A stretch of 64,000 nucleotides of DNA from Mycteria americana (Eukaryota > Chordata > Aves > Ciconiiformes > Ciconiidae), in NCBI RefSeq assembly GCF_035582795.1, contig NC_134365.1:38420135-38484134 (forward strand). Reading direction: 5' to 3'. Positions 28,201 to 43,200 of this stretch are shown piece after piece. Numbering within the stretch: the first letter of the stretch is position 1; the number at the start of each line of letters is the position of its first letter. The translations under genes and the position numbers were made by a program. The notes under the pieces were generated by a model that saw only the letters and a list, made by a program, of their open reading frames with translations, searched no databases and was not told where the DNA came from.

Positions 28201-31200
28201 CAAAATCTATAATTCTTTTTCCATTATAAAAACTTTTTTTTTTTAAGCCAGCCTATGAACTATCTGGTACGTGAGGGGCAAAATTTGGTACTGAAGCTAA
28301 ATCTTAGAGGAACAGTGTTATCAGAGGTGATGGAGGAAAATGGGGTTTGAGATAAATTGTTGATCTTTGACAATTGCACACTCTGCATGCACAGAAGACA
28401 TTTTGGTTTTGGCCTGACTTCAGGAAGCACCCAAGGAAGAATTAGTTTTACTTTTGTGTAATGACTTTGTCTGAGACTCTCAGAAACTGAGGCAAGGGCT
28501 GCTGCAGACCCTGTGTGAACAGTCTGGGGATCGGTGCCTTCAGGCAGCAGGTAGCCCCACACAGCTGCCCTTTAACAGTTCCCCATGTGGGCAAAGCCCT
28601 CGGCAAAGGGAGGAAATTTCGGTTTAGGCAAATAATTCCATGGTTGGGATTAACTTTTATGGACTTTAAATGGCCATTTTCTATAAATCAGAGGAATTTA
28701 AAAGGTTATAAAAATAACGACTCCCTCTAACAAGTATTGCAGCAAACATCTGTCAGCAGTTTGGTTTTAAATGATATACACTTAAAATTCCTACAGAACT
28801 CCACTCCTCAGTACAAGATCTACTATGTCAGTTTTCTTATCACTCAGATGTTATGTTGTACCTACCTTGTTTTTGTTTCATATTTAATCAAAGCATTCAC
28901 AGGAATGTGCTTTATGTTTTCTTCATTTTGCATTAAAGCTGTAGGATTAGAATTAATGGTAGTACCTGAAAGCGAAGCAGAGTAGCTTAAACTGTTGTAT
29001 GTCACAGCTCAACAACCTAATGAAATCTGCAGCCTTTCTAACAAAGAAAAGAGAATGTGTGTTAGCTTTGCAAGTAGATGCAAGCAATTAACTATATTTT
29101 CTTCTCATTATTTTAAAGGGATCAGTGCTGAATGTTCTATTCTGTTATCAATTAAATGACAAATATACCCTAACGCCAATTTTCTACATTTACAGAAAGA
29201 AACTCATCAAAAAAAGTTCCTTTTTATCCCAGATCCATGGATATTTCTGGCTATGCACACACTAGAAGATCCTAGCATGCATTATCCATAGCAGATGCTC
29301 ACAGCTGCATATGCCATGAATCACAAAGTGAGGCAAAGTATATGTTTGTTAGGTGTTTACAGCATGGACCATTGCTTCTCCAAGATATTAACTGCATTAG
29401 GTCAGAGAAGTTGGTCCGTCTATGTTCCAAGATGAAGCATGAAACAAAATGAGATTAATTTCAACAAAGAGGGGAGGCCGTAGCCATACTGTGCATACCA
29501 AGCTATTGAAGCATTCTGGCCAGAGTATGAGTATGTATGGCAGCAGCACATTTTGTCACTGCAGTGCAGTCTAGACACTGCTGTAATGAACAACATAACA
29601 ATGCCTCCTTAGATAAGCAGAAAATAAACTGTCTACCTACAAGGTTTTATTTTTCTGCTAGGGAAGGCAGCTTTGCCTTACCTGTTAATTGGTCCTGTCA
29701 CGGAGTGGGTAAACCATTTTTTGCACCTCAGTGTGACACTCAAAGAGACTTGCTATCAGCCTCATGAGGTAGTCCCAAAGTGGGAGGCATGCTTAACAAT
29801 ATCAAGTGATACAGAAACACACTCTGAGAAAACCAGTTTACACAGAAGACAGGATAACCTGCCCGTTTTCCAGTACCGGCTGCTAAAGATAAGGGAATGA
29901 ACCGAAGCAGCAGGATTACCAAAAGCAGAGATGCACACAAAAGGAAAAATAGAGATATTCTGGTGTTTCTAAAAAAGAAGGACCCAAATTAGAATTTAGC
30001 AAAACGGGCAATCTCGAAGAAAAATGCATTATGTGACAGTGTTAATTACACAATGCTGTGGTGAAATGCTCACAGCTCTGCAGAGCTGTTTTATGCCTGC
30101 TTTCTTCACGTTAAGAAAACTGTGGCAGACTGAAGACAATCCATGCACGGGGAGGAAGACTTTTTTTAACAATGGAGTGAATCCCTGAATGCAACTTTCA
30201 ACAATAACCGCTTGTGGTTTTAATGGTTTTAGAAGAAGAATGGTACAAAAACTCTCTGATTTTGTCAATGGAAGATGACTAACTGGTGCTTAATGTCTCC
30301 TGTGGTATGTGACTGTGGATGGCAGACCAGATCCTCCAACATAATGATTTAGAAAACTGGAAGAGAGAAGTTTCTTGGTTGCTCTCAAAGGAGCCGCAGA
30401 TTTTGAAAGGTGACACTGCAGGCTTCCAAGAATGCTTTGCACAGGACAGACGGACAGAAATCTTTGCAGAATACATTAGCCTTTCCTTCAAGTAATGAGA
30501 AAAGAATTTCTGTAAAGTGGCTGTGGCTAAACCACAACAATAAGTAATACGAAGAAATCACTGTCGAGAAGCTTGGTGAGGCCACAAAGTAATAGATTTA
30601 GATTATATTTAGCAATTGAGTTTCTGGCACTTGTCTGCTCTTTGGGAGACATGGGAAACAGGGCAGCTACTTGGTCATTTTGAGCTGGTATTTTCTCTTG
30701 CCAGACCTTGAGCTCTGGAAGCACTCTAGCATTTGAAGAGGTTGTTTGAAACCAACCCGGGACTGGAAGCTGAAGGGCTTGGCAGAAAGAGTGGGGTTCG
30801 AGAGGGACACCAGTGAAAAAGAAAAATCCAAGTACACCAGCAGAGCATTCACTTTGAAACCCATCCTCATGCACAGGAAAAGCAGGCTACCTGAAACAGA
30901 GGGCCAAATAAGTGCCTGCTGCACATTCCTGTCCATCATTAGCCTGCTAATGAAAATACGATTTTGGTTTAGATCAGAGTCAACCCCTTGATGCAGTAAG
31001 TAACTGCAATGGGGACAGCGGGGCCGTTCCACAAGGCTAAAGCCTTGGAAAGCAGCATACGGGCAAACAGACCTACAGCAATTTCCAGGTAAGTAAAAGT
31101 ACACTGATACAAAGGCACGTGGCATGCAGGATTTCTTAAAAACCAGTCACAACAAGTTTACAGCTCCTCATTGAGGAAAGTCTAGGAGTTTCTCACTCCT

Positions 31201-34200
31201 TCTCTACCTTGCTTTATTCGGAAACAAAAGAGAAAGCACGAGAGCACAACTCCCCATATTTAGACGTTTTCTTGTTTAACAGATTTTCTGTAATGTGTTT
31301 TATTACTGCTTCACTAGAGCTACTTTTGAGAAAATTAAGCTAAAAGGAGACAAAATCATTAGGGTTTTGATAAATATGCACAGTTAATTACATCTGGAAA
31401 ATCTCTAGCAAGGAATTATATTTCTCAGCATGCACCAGGCTGGAATGTATACATCGTGCACAGGTTTCCTTTAAATTGTTTTCTCCTATGTCTCACAGAT
31501 GAAAATTAGATAACTCTGCTTTGGGGAAGGGGAGAGAAGAAAGCAATACACCAAAAAGAGAAATAGCATTAAGAGTTCAGATTGAAAAAGTAAAAGATAC
31601 ACAAGCCTTCATTATCTTCAAATATTTAATGAAACATATTGTTCTGGTATCCTGAGAATTGCTAAAAGCTATTCTCCTGAAAAGTTATTTCTTGTTCCAA
31701 CACAGCAAGGGCTAATTCGTTCTTTCGTCACTCAGCAAAAGATCAGTGCTCTCTCCAGTGGAGATTTCATGATCAGGGATGTCCAAAATGCCAATTTCCT
31801 AAGGCTAATAAAAAAGGGGGAAATTATCACTGCTCCTTAGAGAAAAATCCTAAAATACTGTCTCATCAGGTTAGTTCCTAACAAAAAAATGCTGTACAGG
31901 TCTGCTACTGGCACTGCAACACACCTGTGTGGCTCCATCTACATTGAAAATAAACTGTGAGGTTATTTTCTTTCCTCACAGCTTGAAAAATAAGTTAAAA
32001 CCTGGGCTGGCTGGTCCTGGGAGTGCATCTCTAACATAGATTACAGACTGTTTGCAGTTTCAGGCACTGGATAGATTTATTTATAATTAATAAATTAGCC
32101 TGAAAATTCTTTTCAGAGAATGTCAAATAATTTCAATAAAACCTTTACAATTAGGGAACTGATTGCACTAACAAGTATTTAGACTAATTACGATGGAGAT
32201 CTGAGCAGACACTACATTTAATTAAACAGTATTTTTAAAAGCACAAATGTAAACCTTAGAGATGGTGGCTCATCTGGCGTGACGAGAGAAAGTTCACAGC
32301 TGAAGAATAAGCTAATCCACCTCTGTGCATGGTGGTAAACATGGATAATGTACACAGATTCATTTTGGCCGGGCTTCAAACTTCCAACCCTTCATTCTTA
32401 AGCCTCAGAGGACGGCTTTGAAGTTGAGGATAAAGCTCCTCTAGCACACCATTACCAAAGAACAACCTTCTGATTATGATCTCATGAAAGTGTAATCAAT
32501 AACTTACACAAGTTAAAAGCGTGGCAAACAGCAAAGGGCACGTAATTGGGCCTTTATTGAGTCCATGTGTTTCACTCTTGGCTTTAACTGGCACTCCCGT
32601 ATAATAAATATCTCTCCCCAAAATGTAAGCAATGAACTTTCTCAAAAGTTATGAAATTTCACAGCAGCTTCTGTCAGACTGGAGTCTTTCTAGGTTCTCA
32701 AAGTGGGATGCTTCCCCTTTAGCATACAAGTGACAGAAAGTTTGCAGCACCTCTGAGTGAGAGTTTCTTTATTTACTGCTCAGTAGATGATGGTCTTTAG
32801 CCTTGTATTCCAAGCAAACAAGTGTTTAAAAGTTATGGTGAAAACATTTTGAAAAAAATTCAACTCTTTCCTGACTAGTTGTTAGAAAGGCCTCCTTAAC
32901 ACTGCTCTCTTTTAACATCTGTTGCATGGATTTTAAATGCCTTATTTTTGTGAATATCCAGAGTAATTTTGTTCTTGTTTTATGGGCTGCCATTGACCAA
33001 AGCAAATTCTAGATACTACCATAAAAGAAGAACTAAATTTGTTGTTTAAATTGAATGTTTGATCAGTGTATCTGAAAAGGAACTTGTGTGTTTGCTGTTG
33101 TACCTGAAATGACACTGATTTGTCTACTGAGGCAAGACCCGAGTATGTGGACATATATTACTCCAACATTTCCATGTACCACACAGGCCTCCATGTAGTT
33201 ATGTCCTCCATAACTATACTTTGATTTTATCAAAGCAAGATGGACTTATCTTCATAAGAAAGCAGGGAAGTATTCCTTTATCCCCAGTTTCTGATGAGAA
33301 ACTGCACAGTTTCTACAAACAACTTTTCTGTCTTTCAGGCTGTTTCCATAGGCAGGGTCTGCACAGCTTCATCCCTGGGTTAGAGTACCAGTCTCACAGG
33401 GTCCAGCCTTTTGAGTTAAGGTCCAGAACTGTCCCACATATTTTCCAGCATTTAAATGAAGTATATTCTTCAAAGGCAGATAATCCTCAACTTCCTGAAC
33501 ACTCAGAGGAGAGAGACGAGCACTTGCAGAAGAAAATTCAGCCCAGCCAGAGTCTGATTTACCTGGTGTCTTCAACTTCCCTTCTCCCTCTCCCTGGGTG
33601 CAGATGGAGTCCATTCGCAGCGCAGGCATCTTCACCTGGCCTCACTCTGCTGAATTCCTCTGCGCTGGTTTGCCAGCAAAGTCATGCCCCAGCGGGGCGG
33701 CAAGTCCTGAATTTCACTGCGGCACATGGGCTGCGCTGCTGAACACAGACAGTTCTCTGCACTTGGTATCATTTCACTGAGTTTTAGCAACAGTTCTTCG
33801 GAGAAATCCTCTCATCAAAAATGTCTTCCTTCTGCCCCCAGCCACCGCTCGTGTACCAATCCTTTCCTACTCTTCAAGGCCGGTCCTTTTCGCCTTCCCC
33901 TTCTTCTTGTCACACTCTTTCTTTAGAGGGGATTCAGATGATGAACATGGCAAATGGTCATGCTGGTTTTCCTTTTTTCTCCTTCTGCTACGGTCCCTTT
34001 CTTCAATGGGACTAAGAAAGGTTAAAAGTTTTGTGCGGGTGAACTTGGTGAAAGACAAAAGTAGTGTTCTGATACAGGCAGTGCTGGCATGACCAGGGCA
34101 ATCCTCCATTTGAAGAAGATGAAAGAAATTAGGAGACTTATGACAGTCAGGGTAAAGTTGATCTTGCAGGCAAACCCTTTGCACACACTTGCAGGAACGA

Positions 34201-37200
34201 GTCCTACTCAGAAAGGTATGAAGTTTATTTTGTGAAAGCTACATCCTTCTGGTTTTTTTTTTTTACTCTGGATAATGTGACCTATCATCTGTCAGTATAA
34301 ATCCTGACAGGGCAGGCCAGCAGCTGGCAGTTCACCAGAAGAATGTTTTGCAGAGACCCTAACCTCATTTGTATTAGAGAAAACGCCAATGGGACAGTTC
34401 AGCTTCAGACACAAATGTGTGGACCCCCCCCAGCCGAAATTTACCTCTAATGAAAAACCAGTGGGAGTCTGATGACAGTAGAAGTCCATACTCCGCTCTG
34501 AGATAACTCCCCCCATTTGGGATTCCAGAGTTTTGCTGAGATCAAGAGCTGTAGTTTATTCCTTGATGCACAGCTATGGTCAATCTTGTCTGCTCTTGCA
34601 GACTGAGGCCAAATTGTCCTTTTTGTCCCTCAATATGTCCCAGATGTGCTGACAATCTGTAACTTCTGCTGGAGTCAAAGGCTGCTGGAGGTTCTCCAAA
34701 TCCCCCAAACCAGCTTTTACTGACTAAATGAAGTGAGTAGGTCTGGGCTGAGTGTGGTCCACGGTACTTTCAGAAATAAAGAAAGACTGGAGGAGAACGA
34801 CGCCCCGCACTGCAAACCTTGCTGAGCTGTCAGGGCTGCTCCCTGCATCACTACAGGGCACAGAAATGCAGCGCTCGGCACAGCAGCCTCGCGGCCAAAC
34901 CCTGCCTGACATCTGTAGCGGGACTCGCTTTGATACCAGTCAGCTGAGTAAGGGTCAATTCTGTTTGGTTCTGCTTGAATTTCTGCCGGTTAGAACAGGC
35001 TTGGGGTTTGGGAGTCGTTTCTCTGTTTTGATTTGATATGCCACATTTCCTGTAGCTCGCAGCACTGGGACTGCACCAGGGCAGCTCAAGGCAGCCTGCG
35101 ACTGGGCTGTCGCAGCCCTACTCTCTTCAGACGTGGCCATGTGATGGGCTAACCAGGACAGCGGGTCAAGTTAAAAATCAATCACTTCTTTCTGTAGGGC
35201 TAGTTTTCAGCCAGAGCAGCTCCCTGAGCAGCCACATCAGCACTGGCACAAGAAGGAGAATGGAAATGTGTGACCAGGGATGGGAAAGAAGATGGGATGG
35301 TGTCAGCTGCTAGCCTGGCTGAAGCTGTTGTGAAATGGCACTGGAAGAGAGGCGAATTGTTCCCATGCCTTTGGCAGATGTCAACTTTTCTCACCGTGCT
35401 CTCAGATTTCATTATCCTGGAGTGAGGAAGAAACTAAGCTGAGAGCTGTCAGTGAGATGATGGTTCCTCCAACACACTACTGAAACCAACAGAACCTGCA
35501 CTGAAATAGGGCATGTGCATTCCTGATGGCACTGCCAGACCGGTCACATGGACACCAGGCTTTTTATCGCTGAGAAAAATGAAAAATCCAAACACATGAT
35601 TCCACCCTCAGAAATATGATCTTGCAATTGTTCATTAAGGTTATACACCGGGAATAATTCAAGTTGACTCATGTTTTTAAGCTTGAAGCTGTTTGTATTA
35701 ACAGGTTTCTTTGCAGCAACACCAGCTTACGAACACACTTCTGAAACGTGATCAAGGATCTGTACTCTTTAAATGAAATATGACATAACTCTCAGGAAAG
35801 TGGGACACATGCCAAGTGCCACCTTTCCAACTGTAGCATGCCACTTAGTGCGCTGTGCAGCTGAACTGAGGATAATGAAGAACTGAGGAACACTGAGGAA
35901 CACTGAGGAACACTGAGGAACTGAGGAACACTGTGCTGTGCAGCTGAGGAAAATGTCATACAGAGAGTTACAGAAGAGACTGGACAAGGATGCTGCACCA
36001 GGAGGGTTTTGTGATCATACCAACCATACATACAGTTTGCCAGTGAGGAAATCCACTGGTCAGGGTATGACCTGTCTCAGCCAAGGACGATGCTGTTCTG
36101 CTGCAAAGGTGAGGCCCATGCTCTGCTGCCTTTGTGCATGAGGTGCTCAGGCAAACCAGGCTGGAACATGTGCGCTCCTGAATCAAGAGAGCCTGACGCT
36201 CCTCCAACAGCCTTTGCCGTGACGGTGGTGCACACAGCATATGGGCTCCCTCATGTGGATCTCCTAAGATGTACCAGAGACGGACCATGCAAGTACAGGT
36301 CTGGAGAGCTGCAGCTGAGGAAGACGCCACACAACCTGCTCCCTTCAGCTCTGCTCGGAAGAGGGACTCTCCCACACCCTCCCCAGCGTGCGGGGAAGGA
36401 GATCCCGTCTCTGCTCCGCTCAGGGTGAAGAGACACACTGCTGTCTAGACAAGGGGATTATGCGACATGCAAACTATTTCCAAACTCTTAAATCTCTGAG
36501 GGACAAAGTGGGGGGTTTTCCTAAGCCTTTCTACCTTTCAATCTTTTTTTTTTTAAGGAAACAGAGGAAATGCTATACAAAACCCACTTGTGCTAATAAA
36601 AAAAAAGTTTCAAGAAGTCTTATGGTATCCAGTTAAACAGTCAAAAATCAGGAAATACCAGTGAATAACGCTGTATGTACAGACGTAACTCTGTCTCTGT
36701 TTTTATAGGACATTAAAACCTCATTAAGTACACGAGCCCATACTAATTCTCATCTATAAGACGTAACAGCATGCAGCTTCTTCTGTAACTGTGAACCTTA
36801 CACAACCAAAGAACTGGTGCTGAAGTCCTGCAGGTTTCCTCAGAGTGAGTGGCTGTTACAAAGCTGAGTAGCCTTTGAAAATCTGGCCCGCTAAGTCAGC
36901 TGGACACATTAATATGCAGATACCCAGTAAACCACTCAGTTGCAAGCTGTGCAGTACAAGACATGCAGAGGTCTAGGGAAAATATGCTTGCACATGAAGG
37001 CCAACTACCTTAATGTAATAGTTTGTTGCTGTAACCTTTCAGTTGTATTTAACAAACTAAGACGCATATGAATTAGGGGTGGCAAAAACTGGAATGCCAC
37101 AACTTGCTGACCACAAGATTCACTAGAAATGTTTTTTGGGGAAATGTGTATGGAAAAAACTCTCAAGCCCAAACCATGTGGTCATATGCAAATATCCACA

Positions 37201-40200
37201 TATGTTTTCCAACGCAGATTTTTAAACTAGTAGAAATCTGTTTTCGGAAAGAATATGATTTCTCTGTAGGCTATTAACATACTCCTGACGGATAACAGGT
37301 GAACAACGTACCTCATTTAGAAGGCCCATTTTCCATGATATACTGAAAGGTATGTTTAGTTAATGGTTGAGTTTTCAACACACAGGTTGTACAAATTTTA
37401 ATCCAAGGCTTTTTGCTTTTTCAAAGACATGTCTTCAAATATTTTCTATTGAGAGTGGTCAGTAGCTCATCTTGTGCTTGTCAGAAATATAAATTAGACT
37501 TTAGCAGAGGAACTACTTCAAGTGTACCATTACTAAATCTGGCTTATCTGGACATCTATAATCAGAGATAAAAAGCAAGCTTCACCTAAACATCTCTGCT
37601 GCTTGATTATCATCAGAGTAGATGCTTATGCATTTAAAGTAAACTATCCCATGAATGTGGCTGAGGTAGCAAAACCAGATTTGTTGTCAAGGCATAATAG
37701 CAATGTGTGAAACAGTGTTGCAAACTCTCATAATTGAGTATCAGTTCAAGAAATTCTTCTCAGGTTATAAGAAAAGCTCCAGCCCTCCTTTCTGTGTCTC
37801 ACCACACTTAGGGATGCCCCTGTGGGCTGCTTCCTCCACCTTCCCCTCTCCTGGGTGGAATAACCGGCACAGCCTGAGCAGGAGGCTGGCACAACTGTCT
37901 CCTCAGAGCAGAGAGCGTTAGTTTGGGGATCCTCTTCTGTTTTGATGGGGAGTGGTTATAAAGGAATCAGAGAGGGAAGAATCTCACAATACCACTTTCA
38001 CAGAAGGGCAATGGCCACCCCTTTCTTTCCAGCTCTCACAAAACTGGCTTTCTGCTTCCCACTCTTCATGAGACCTCTGGGGAAGGGAAGAAATCCTAAA
38101 GAACCTAGGTACGCTCCATCACCTGCTCTAAACCAAGAAGGGGGGAAAGACCTTACTGCAGTTATCTCAATCTTTGCAGACAGGGACAAGAAACATACAT
38201 AAACCTAAAGACAGAAGTTTCTGTTGGAGTTGTTGGGGATGGGGAGAGGTGGAGAAACAGAGATTTCACAAGAACTTGCAGAGGCTGCGAGCTCTACACC
38301 TCCAGGTAACCATTCCTCCTGCCAGCAAACTTTCAGATTCCTCATCCTTTTAAATATTTCCCCATTAATTTAATTGAATGAACTTATACTGCCTGATTGT
38401 ACTTTACAGGATGAGAAAACCTTACTTTTGGATGAATAAAGGTCTTATATAAATAAGTTAAATAGTTAGGAATGTTTTAAATCCTGTAATCCTACTGTTA
38501 GGTTTCAATTAATTGCTATCTAAACAAATCATAGTAACAGTGGCATCATGGCACCAACTATATAAATTACGAAGTTTACTTGATTGCAAATGTTTGGCAG
38601 GACAATTAAAAAGGGTCTGTTAACTAAACGGGATATTCACACTGATACAATTCAAATGTGAACTCCGTTAGTGGGCAGGATAAGGCACAGACTTTATCCC
38701 ACCAAAGGAAAGCTACTGTTAGGTCAAGTAAAAATGTGAAACCCACGTGGTTCTTGATGTGATGAAGGCCTCTAATTTCTGTCTGTAAGGAACAGTATAA
38801 GCTTCTCCACCCTGTACCTAATACCAACATGTCACAGCTCTGACTGGAGGGGAGCAACATGTTGGGTCATAAGCTTTCAGCTGTACTCCTTTGCCAATAC
38901 AGAAATCTGATCATGCCTATGCAATCGGAATAGATGTTCCTATGCAAAACTGGAAGGAAAGAGATAAAAAAAAAAACGCAGCACAAACCAAAAAAATAAA
39001 TCAACCAAGGTAATGGTCAACATGCTCTGCTAGCAAATTATTTCCCAACTCTTAATATGGCTATGCATTTCATCTGTTGCTTGTGATTACAGACCCAGGT
39101 AACTGTATTTTGCCTCTCCTTCCTCTCTGGCAGATGCCACTGTGCTCTGCTGTTCAAACCTGCCTGTTCTCCCTGAAGGTCCCTGCGTGGAATACTGCAG
39201 GCATGTAACTGCTTGCAGCTATTTGACCTATCTGTGGCTTCACAGGGAAAAAATAAATTTGTTTCAACCTGGTCACTTAAATGGATTCTGTTTCAACAGT
39301 TCAATTTATTCCCCAGAACCTCTGCAAGAAAGAGAACTGGCTAAGGCTCAAACTTGGAAAAATGAAAGCAGTGTTTACTGCAGTTTAAAAGGAACAGGCT
39401 GAAGTTGGTACTTGTACTCCTTACTGAAGGTGTTCAGTGGACTTCATTATTTGCCTATGTGGTTTTAGTCTCAGATTCCCATTGACTATATCAATATTCA
39501 CACGTTTGCAAGTTGAGAGCAAGTAGAAAACATTGCAGGGAGAGCCTATCTTCTCCTGCTCATCAGCAAGTTGTGACCTCTCCATGTCTTCCTCATGTTC
39601 TCAGAAAAAAACCGGTTCATAATCACAGTACTGAAAGCTCTGAACTCGTTCTCTGATGGTCAGGGTGGTCCAAGAGCCTGGCCTCTCCTCCCCTGGCCAG
39701 CCATCATTGCGAAGGTTGGCTCTGCTGCTCTTGCTACTGGTTTCTGTGCTTCAGCGCTCAGAGCTGGTGACAGGTCTTCTCATTAGTGGGTTGCTGTTTG
39801 GGGAGTTTGTTTTCCCTGGTGATGGGCCAAAACCTGATGCTGGGAGATCGCCAGATTTGATGTCAGGCATATTTATTTCCTTTAGGATCGGTTGGGTTTA
39901 GCTAGCTGTTTATCCAGGCTAAGGGGCAACTTCAGAGGATTTGTGGGACCAGCTCTGAAAGCGGTGTTTGGTCTCTAAGTTATTTATTGAAGTATCTGGC
40001 AGTGATGGCAGCAACTGCTGAAGCAGCTGGAAGGTAATTGCCCACTTTTCCTTGTACAACCAAACAAGCTGGATTCCACCAGTTGGTTGCAAAACAAAGC
40101 AAACTTTCATACTAGGTACAAAAAATCCAGGGGTTTTCTTGTTGTTTGACTGAAAAAAATCCACCCCAAATCTTTGTAAGCCTTTACTAAGGCATTTGTA

Positions 40201-43200
40201 TTCCGCACGTGCCTCTTCTCCAAGTCAGACAGACTTGTCAGGTAACTCCTCCACAGCATTTTTGTGTAGCTAAGTGGTCTTCTATGAATCCACATCCTAT
40301 AGTGGATTTCAGGTATCATAGCTGGACAAAGTCTTCTCAGTGCCTCTGTACAACAGTATCACTGTCTTTGCTTTATTTATATTATTTTTTCTGAGGCAGA
40401 TTTCAGTTTGCTGCTTCACTGTGATTGTACAAGCCAGTCTCAGTTTTGTGTTCCTGCCTGGCCCATTTTATGTTAATGGCTGGCTTGGGGGATGGGAGGA
40501 GAGCAGTGGATTTTGTTTACCTTGACTTCAGTAAGGCTTTCAGCACTGTCTCCCACAACATCCCCACAGAAGAAGTGAGAAAGTGGAATTTACGTAAGTG
40601 AGGCGGACTGCTGCACTGCCAGGCTCAGTGGGTTGTGATCAGCAGCACCAAGTCCATCTGGAGGCCAGTCACTAGTGGTGTACCTCAGGGGTTGATAGTA
40701 GGTCTCACACTGTTTAACATCTTCATTAATGACCTGGACGTTGTGACAGAGTGCACCCTCAGCAAGTTTGCAGATGATAAAAGAGTGGGAGGAGTGGCTG
40801 ATACACCAGAAGGTCGTGTTGCCATCCAGAGGGACCTCAACAGGCTGGAGGAACGGACTGACAGGAACCTCATGAAGTTCAACACGGAGAAGTGCAAAGT
40901 CCTGCACCTGGGGAGGAACAACCCCATGCAGCAGTACATGCTGGGGCCAAGCAGCTGCAAAACAGCTTGGCAGAAAAGTACCTGGGGGTCCTGGTGGACA
41001 CCAAGTTGGCCATGAGGCAGCAATGTGCCCTTGTGGCAAAGACGGCCAACACCCTCCTGGGCTGCCTCAGGCAGAGCACTGCCAGCAGGTCCAGGGAGCT
41101 GATCCTTCCCCTCTGCTCAGCCCTGGTGAGACACACCTGGAGTGCTGGGTCCAGTCCTGGGCTCCCCAGTGCAAGAGAAACATGGACATACTGGAGTGAG
41201 CCCAGGGAAGGGGCATGAAGCGATGGGAACATGCCTCACAGAAGTTTGAGGACACGTCTATTTTTCCCTATTTAGCTCTTCCATTAAGTAAGTGTAAGGA
41301 AAGAGACGAATCTTCTGCAGGTTATTCTACAGACTGACAGGTCTCATTAGAGATTGGGAGGACCAGCGACACAGGCAGAGGCCCTGTAGGACTGTCAGCG
41401 CACACACATCATCTGCCACGGTGCCACCCAAGGGGAAAACACATCCGATCTCAATGCATGTGTACTCATTGAGCAGGACTTCTGTTACTTTATACAATTA
41501 GCTCAGCTCAAGGTGTCACAGATAGCCCAGGCTTTTTGTACATGGATCTCAACTTTATTTTGTGTAAGAAGAGCCAATTATTACATACATTATTACATAT
41601 ATTTTATTACAATCACAGTTCATTACAATTAAGATTTTAAAATGCCAGTCTCCGCAAACCAAAGAGAAGGGAAAAAATGCGAAGTTAACCGTACATTCAA
41701 CAACCTATCCAACATGTGATTGATTTTGTGTTTCTTCCATTTACAATTTTCAAAAAAGCTATTTACATAACAGAAAATACCAATAAAGCTATCTTCTACT
41801 TTTACTGAAACACACACCTGCAGCAACAGACATCTACTACATTCTATACATACAATTCACCGCAAAGAACACTGTGTTTTGTTATGGAAAGACTAAGTAT
41901 TGCAATGCAACTGTCCATTCTTTGCTGTGCATTTGGGGTGACTGCACTTTCCACCATGTCTGGGCTACAGTCTGATGTAGTGAAGAGTCTGACCATAAAT
42001 AAACAGTTAAAAATCAAACAAGCAAACAAAAAAACCCAGCAAAAAAAAAAAAAAATCCAACATGGTTGAACAGCAGAATAAAAGAGACTAATAGAAGTAA
42101 AGGGGCATCTTTCCAAAGGTGGAATTTGTACACAAAAAGGAAGATAAAAGAAGAACAAACCCTGGCAAGCCAAGTGTAAAGCCACAGGAAGGCGAAACAA
42201 AAAAGGTTTTGAGATGCATTTTCTTGAAAGCTTTAAAAATACTAATCCGGAACTCATTGCTCTGAGCTAAGGTATATAATACTTAAAATTCTGTTCAACA
42301 TGATGCAAGTACCTACTACATATCACTGTTTTGAAAGCTCTGGGTCACACCATATGCCTTACATATGTGCATGCCCTAGGAAGAGTGTGGTTTCTTACAT
42401 TTGTTTTATATGTACATAATTCACTTGGCTAGAAGCAAGTCATTCATACTCGTAGCTACCCAAAAAAACCTCTTCGGAAAGTGTGATACCAACAGAAGAA
42501 GTTAAATACATTAAAAATTCTTCCAGTGAGTTCCCGTTATGGTTAGTTCTTACTTTTTACTTCATGGCTTTACTTGAATGGCATTAACTTTAGACCACTA
42601 AGAACATGCTTGGGAAACGGTCTGTAAAAAAGAGGTGATGTTGACGGAAAACATTTTCACTTCCACAAAGAAGAGGAAAGCAACACAGCCTGGATTTTAT
42701 ATTTCAGAAAAACTGTTAGTAACATGGGGAAAGAAATCTGTACATTTTCACAAAGTACAGTCGTGAAGCTTGGGGCGTCCTGTTAGTTCCAGTGCTTTTC
42801 AAGTTATGTTGTACAATGCAGCTAACTACTGTAAAAGTAGTGAAAATATTTTATAACTTAAGCTTTTTTGTTAAAAATGTATTAGAATATTTACAGAAAG
42901 GATAAGCAATGAAAATCTTGAAGAATGGTTTATTTAGCGCAGCTTTACACTGCTGTGTAAAAAGAATAATTGTGTAGTTTACACATATACCATGTAAATT
43001 ACTATGGAAACCAGATGTAGCTTACACTACAAGGTGCCTTGTAACTCATCTCTGCTGAGCAATAAATCCCCCCCTTTTCTTCTTGGCAAAACTTTGAGAA
43101 ACTTTACTGCTGTTTTCTATCAGCAGATACAACAGATGGCTGGCACATGCCTGCTTTACTAAGAAAGTGGGATCTCTACAGCATTACTTTGATCCCTGGT

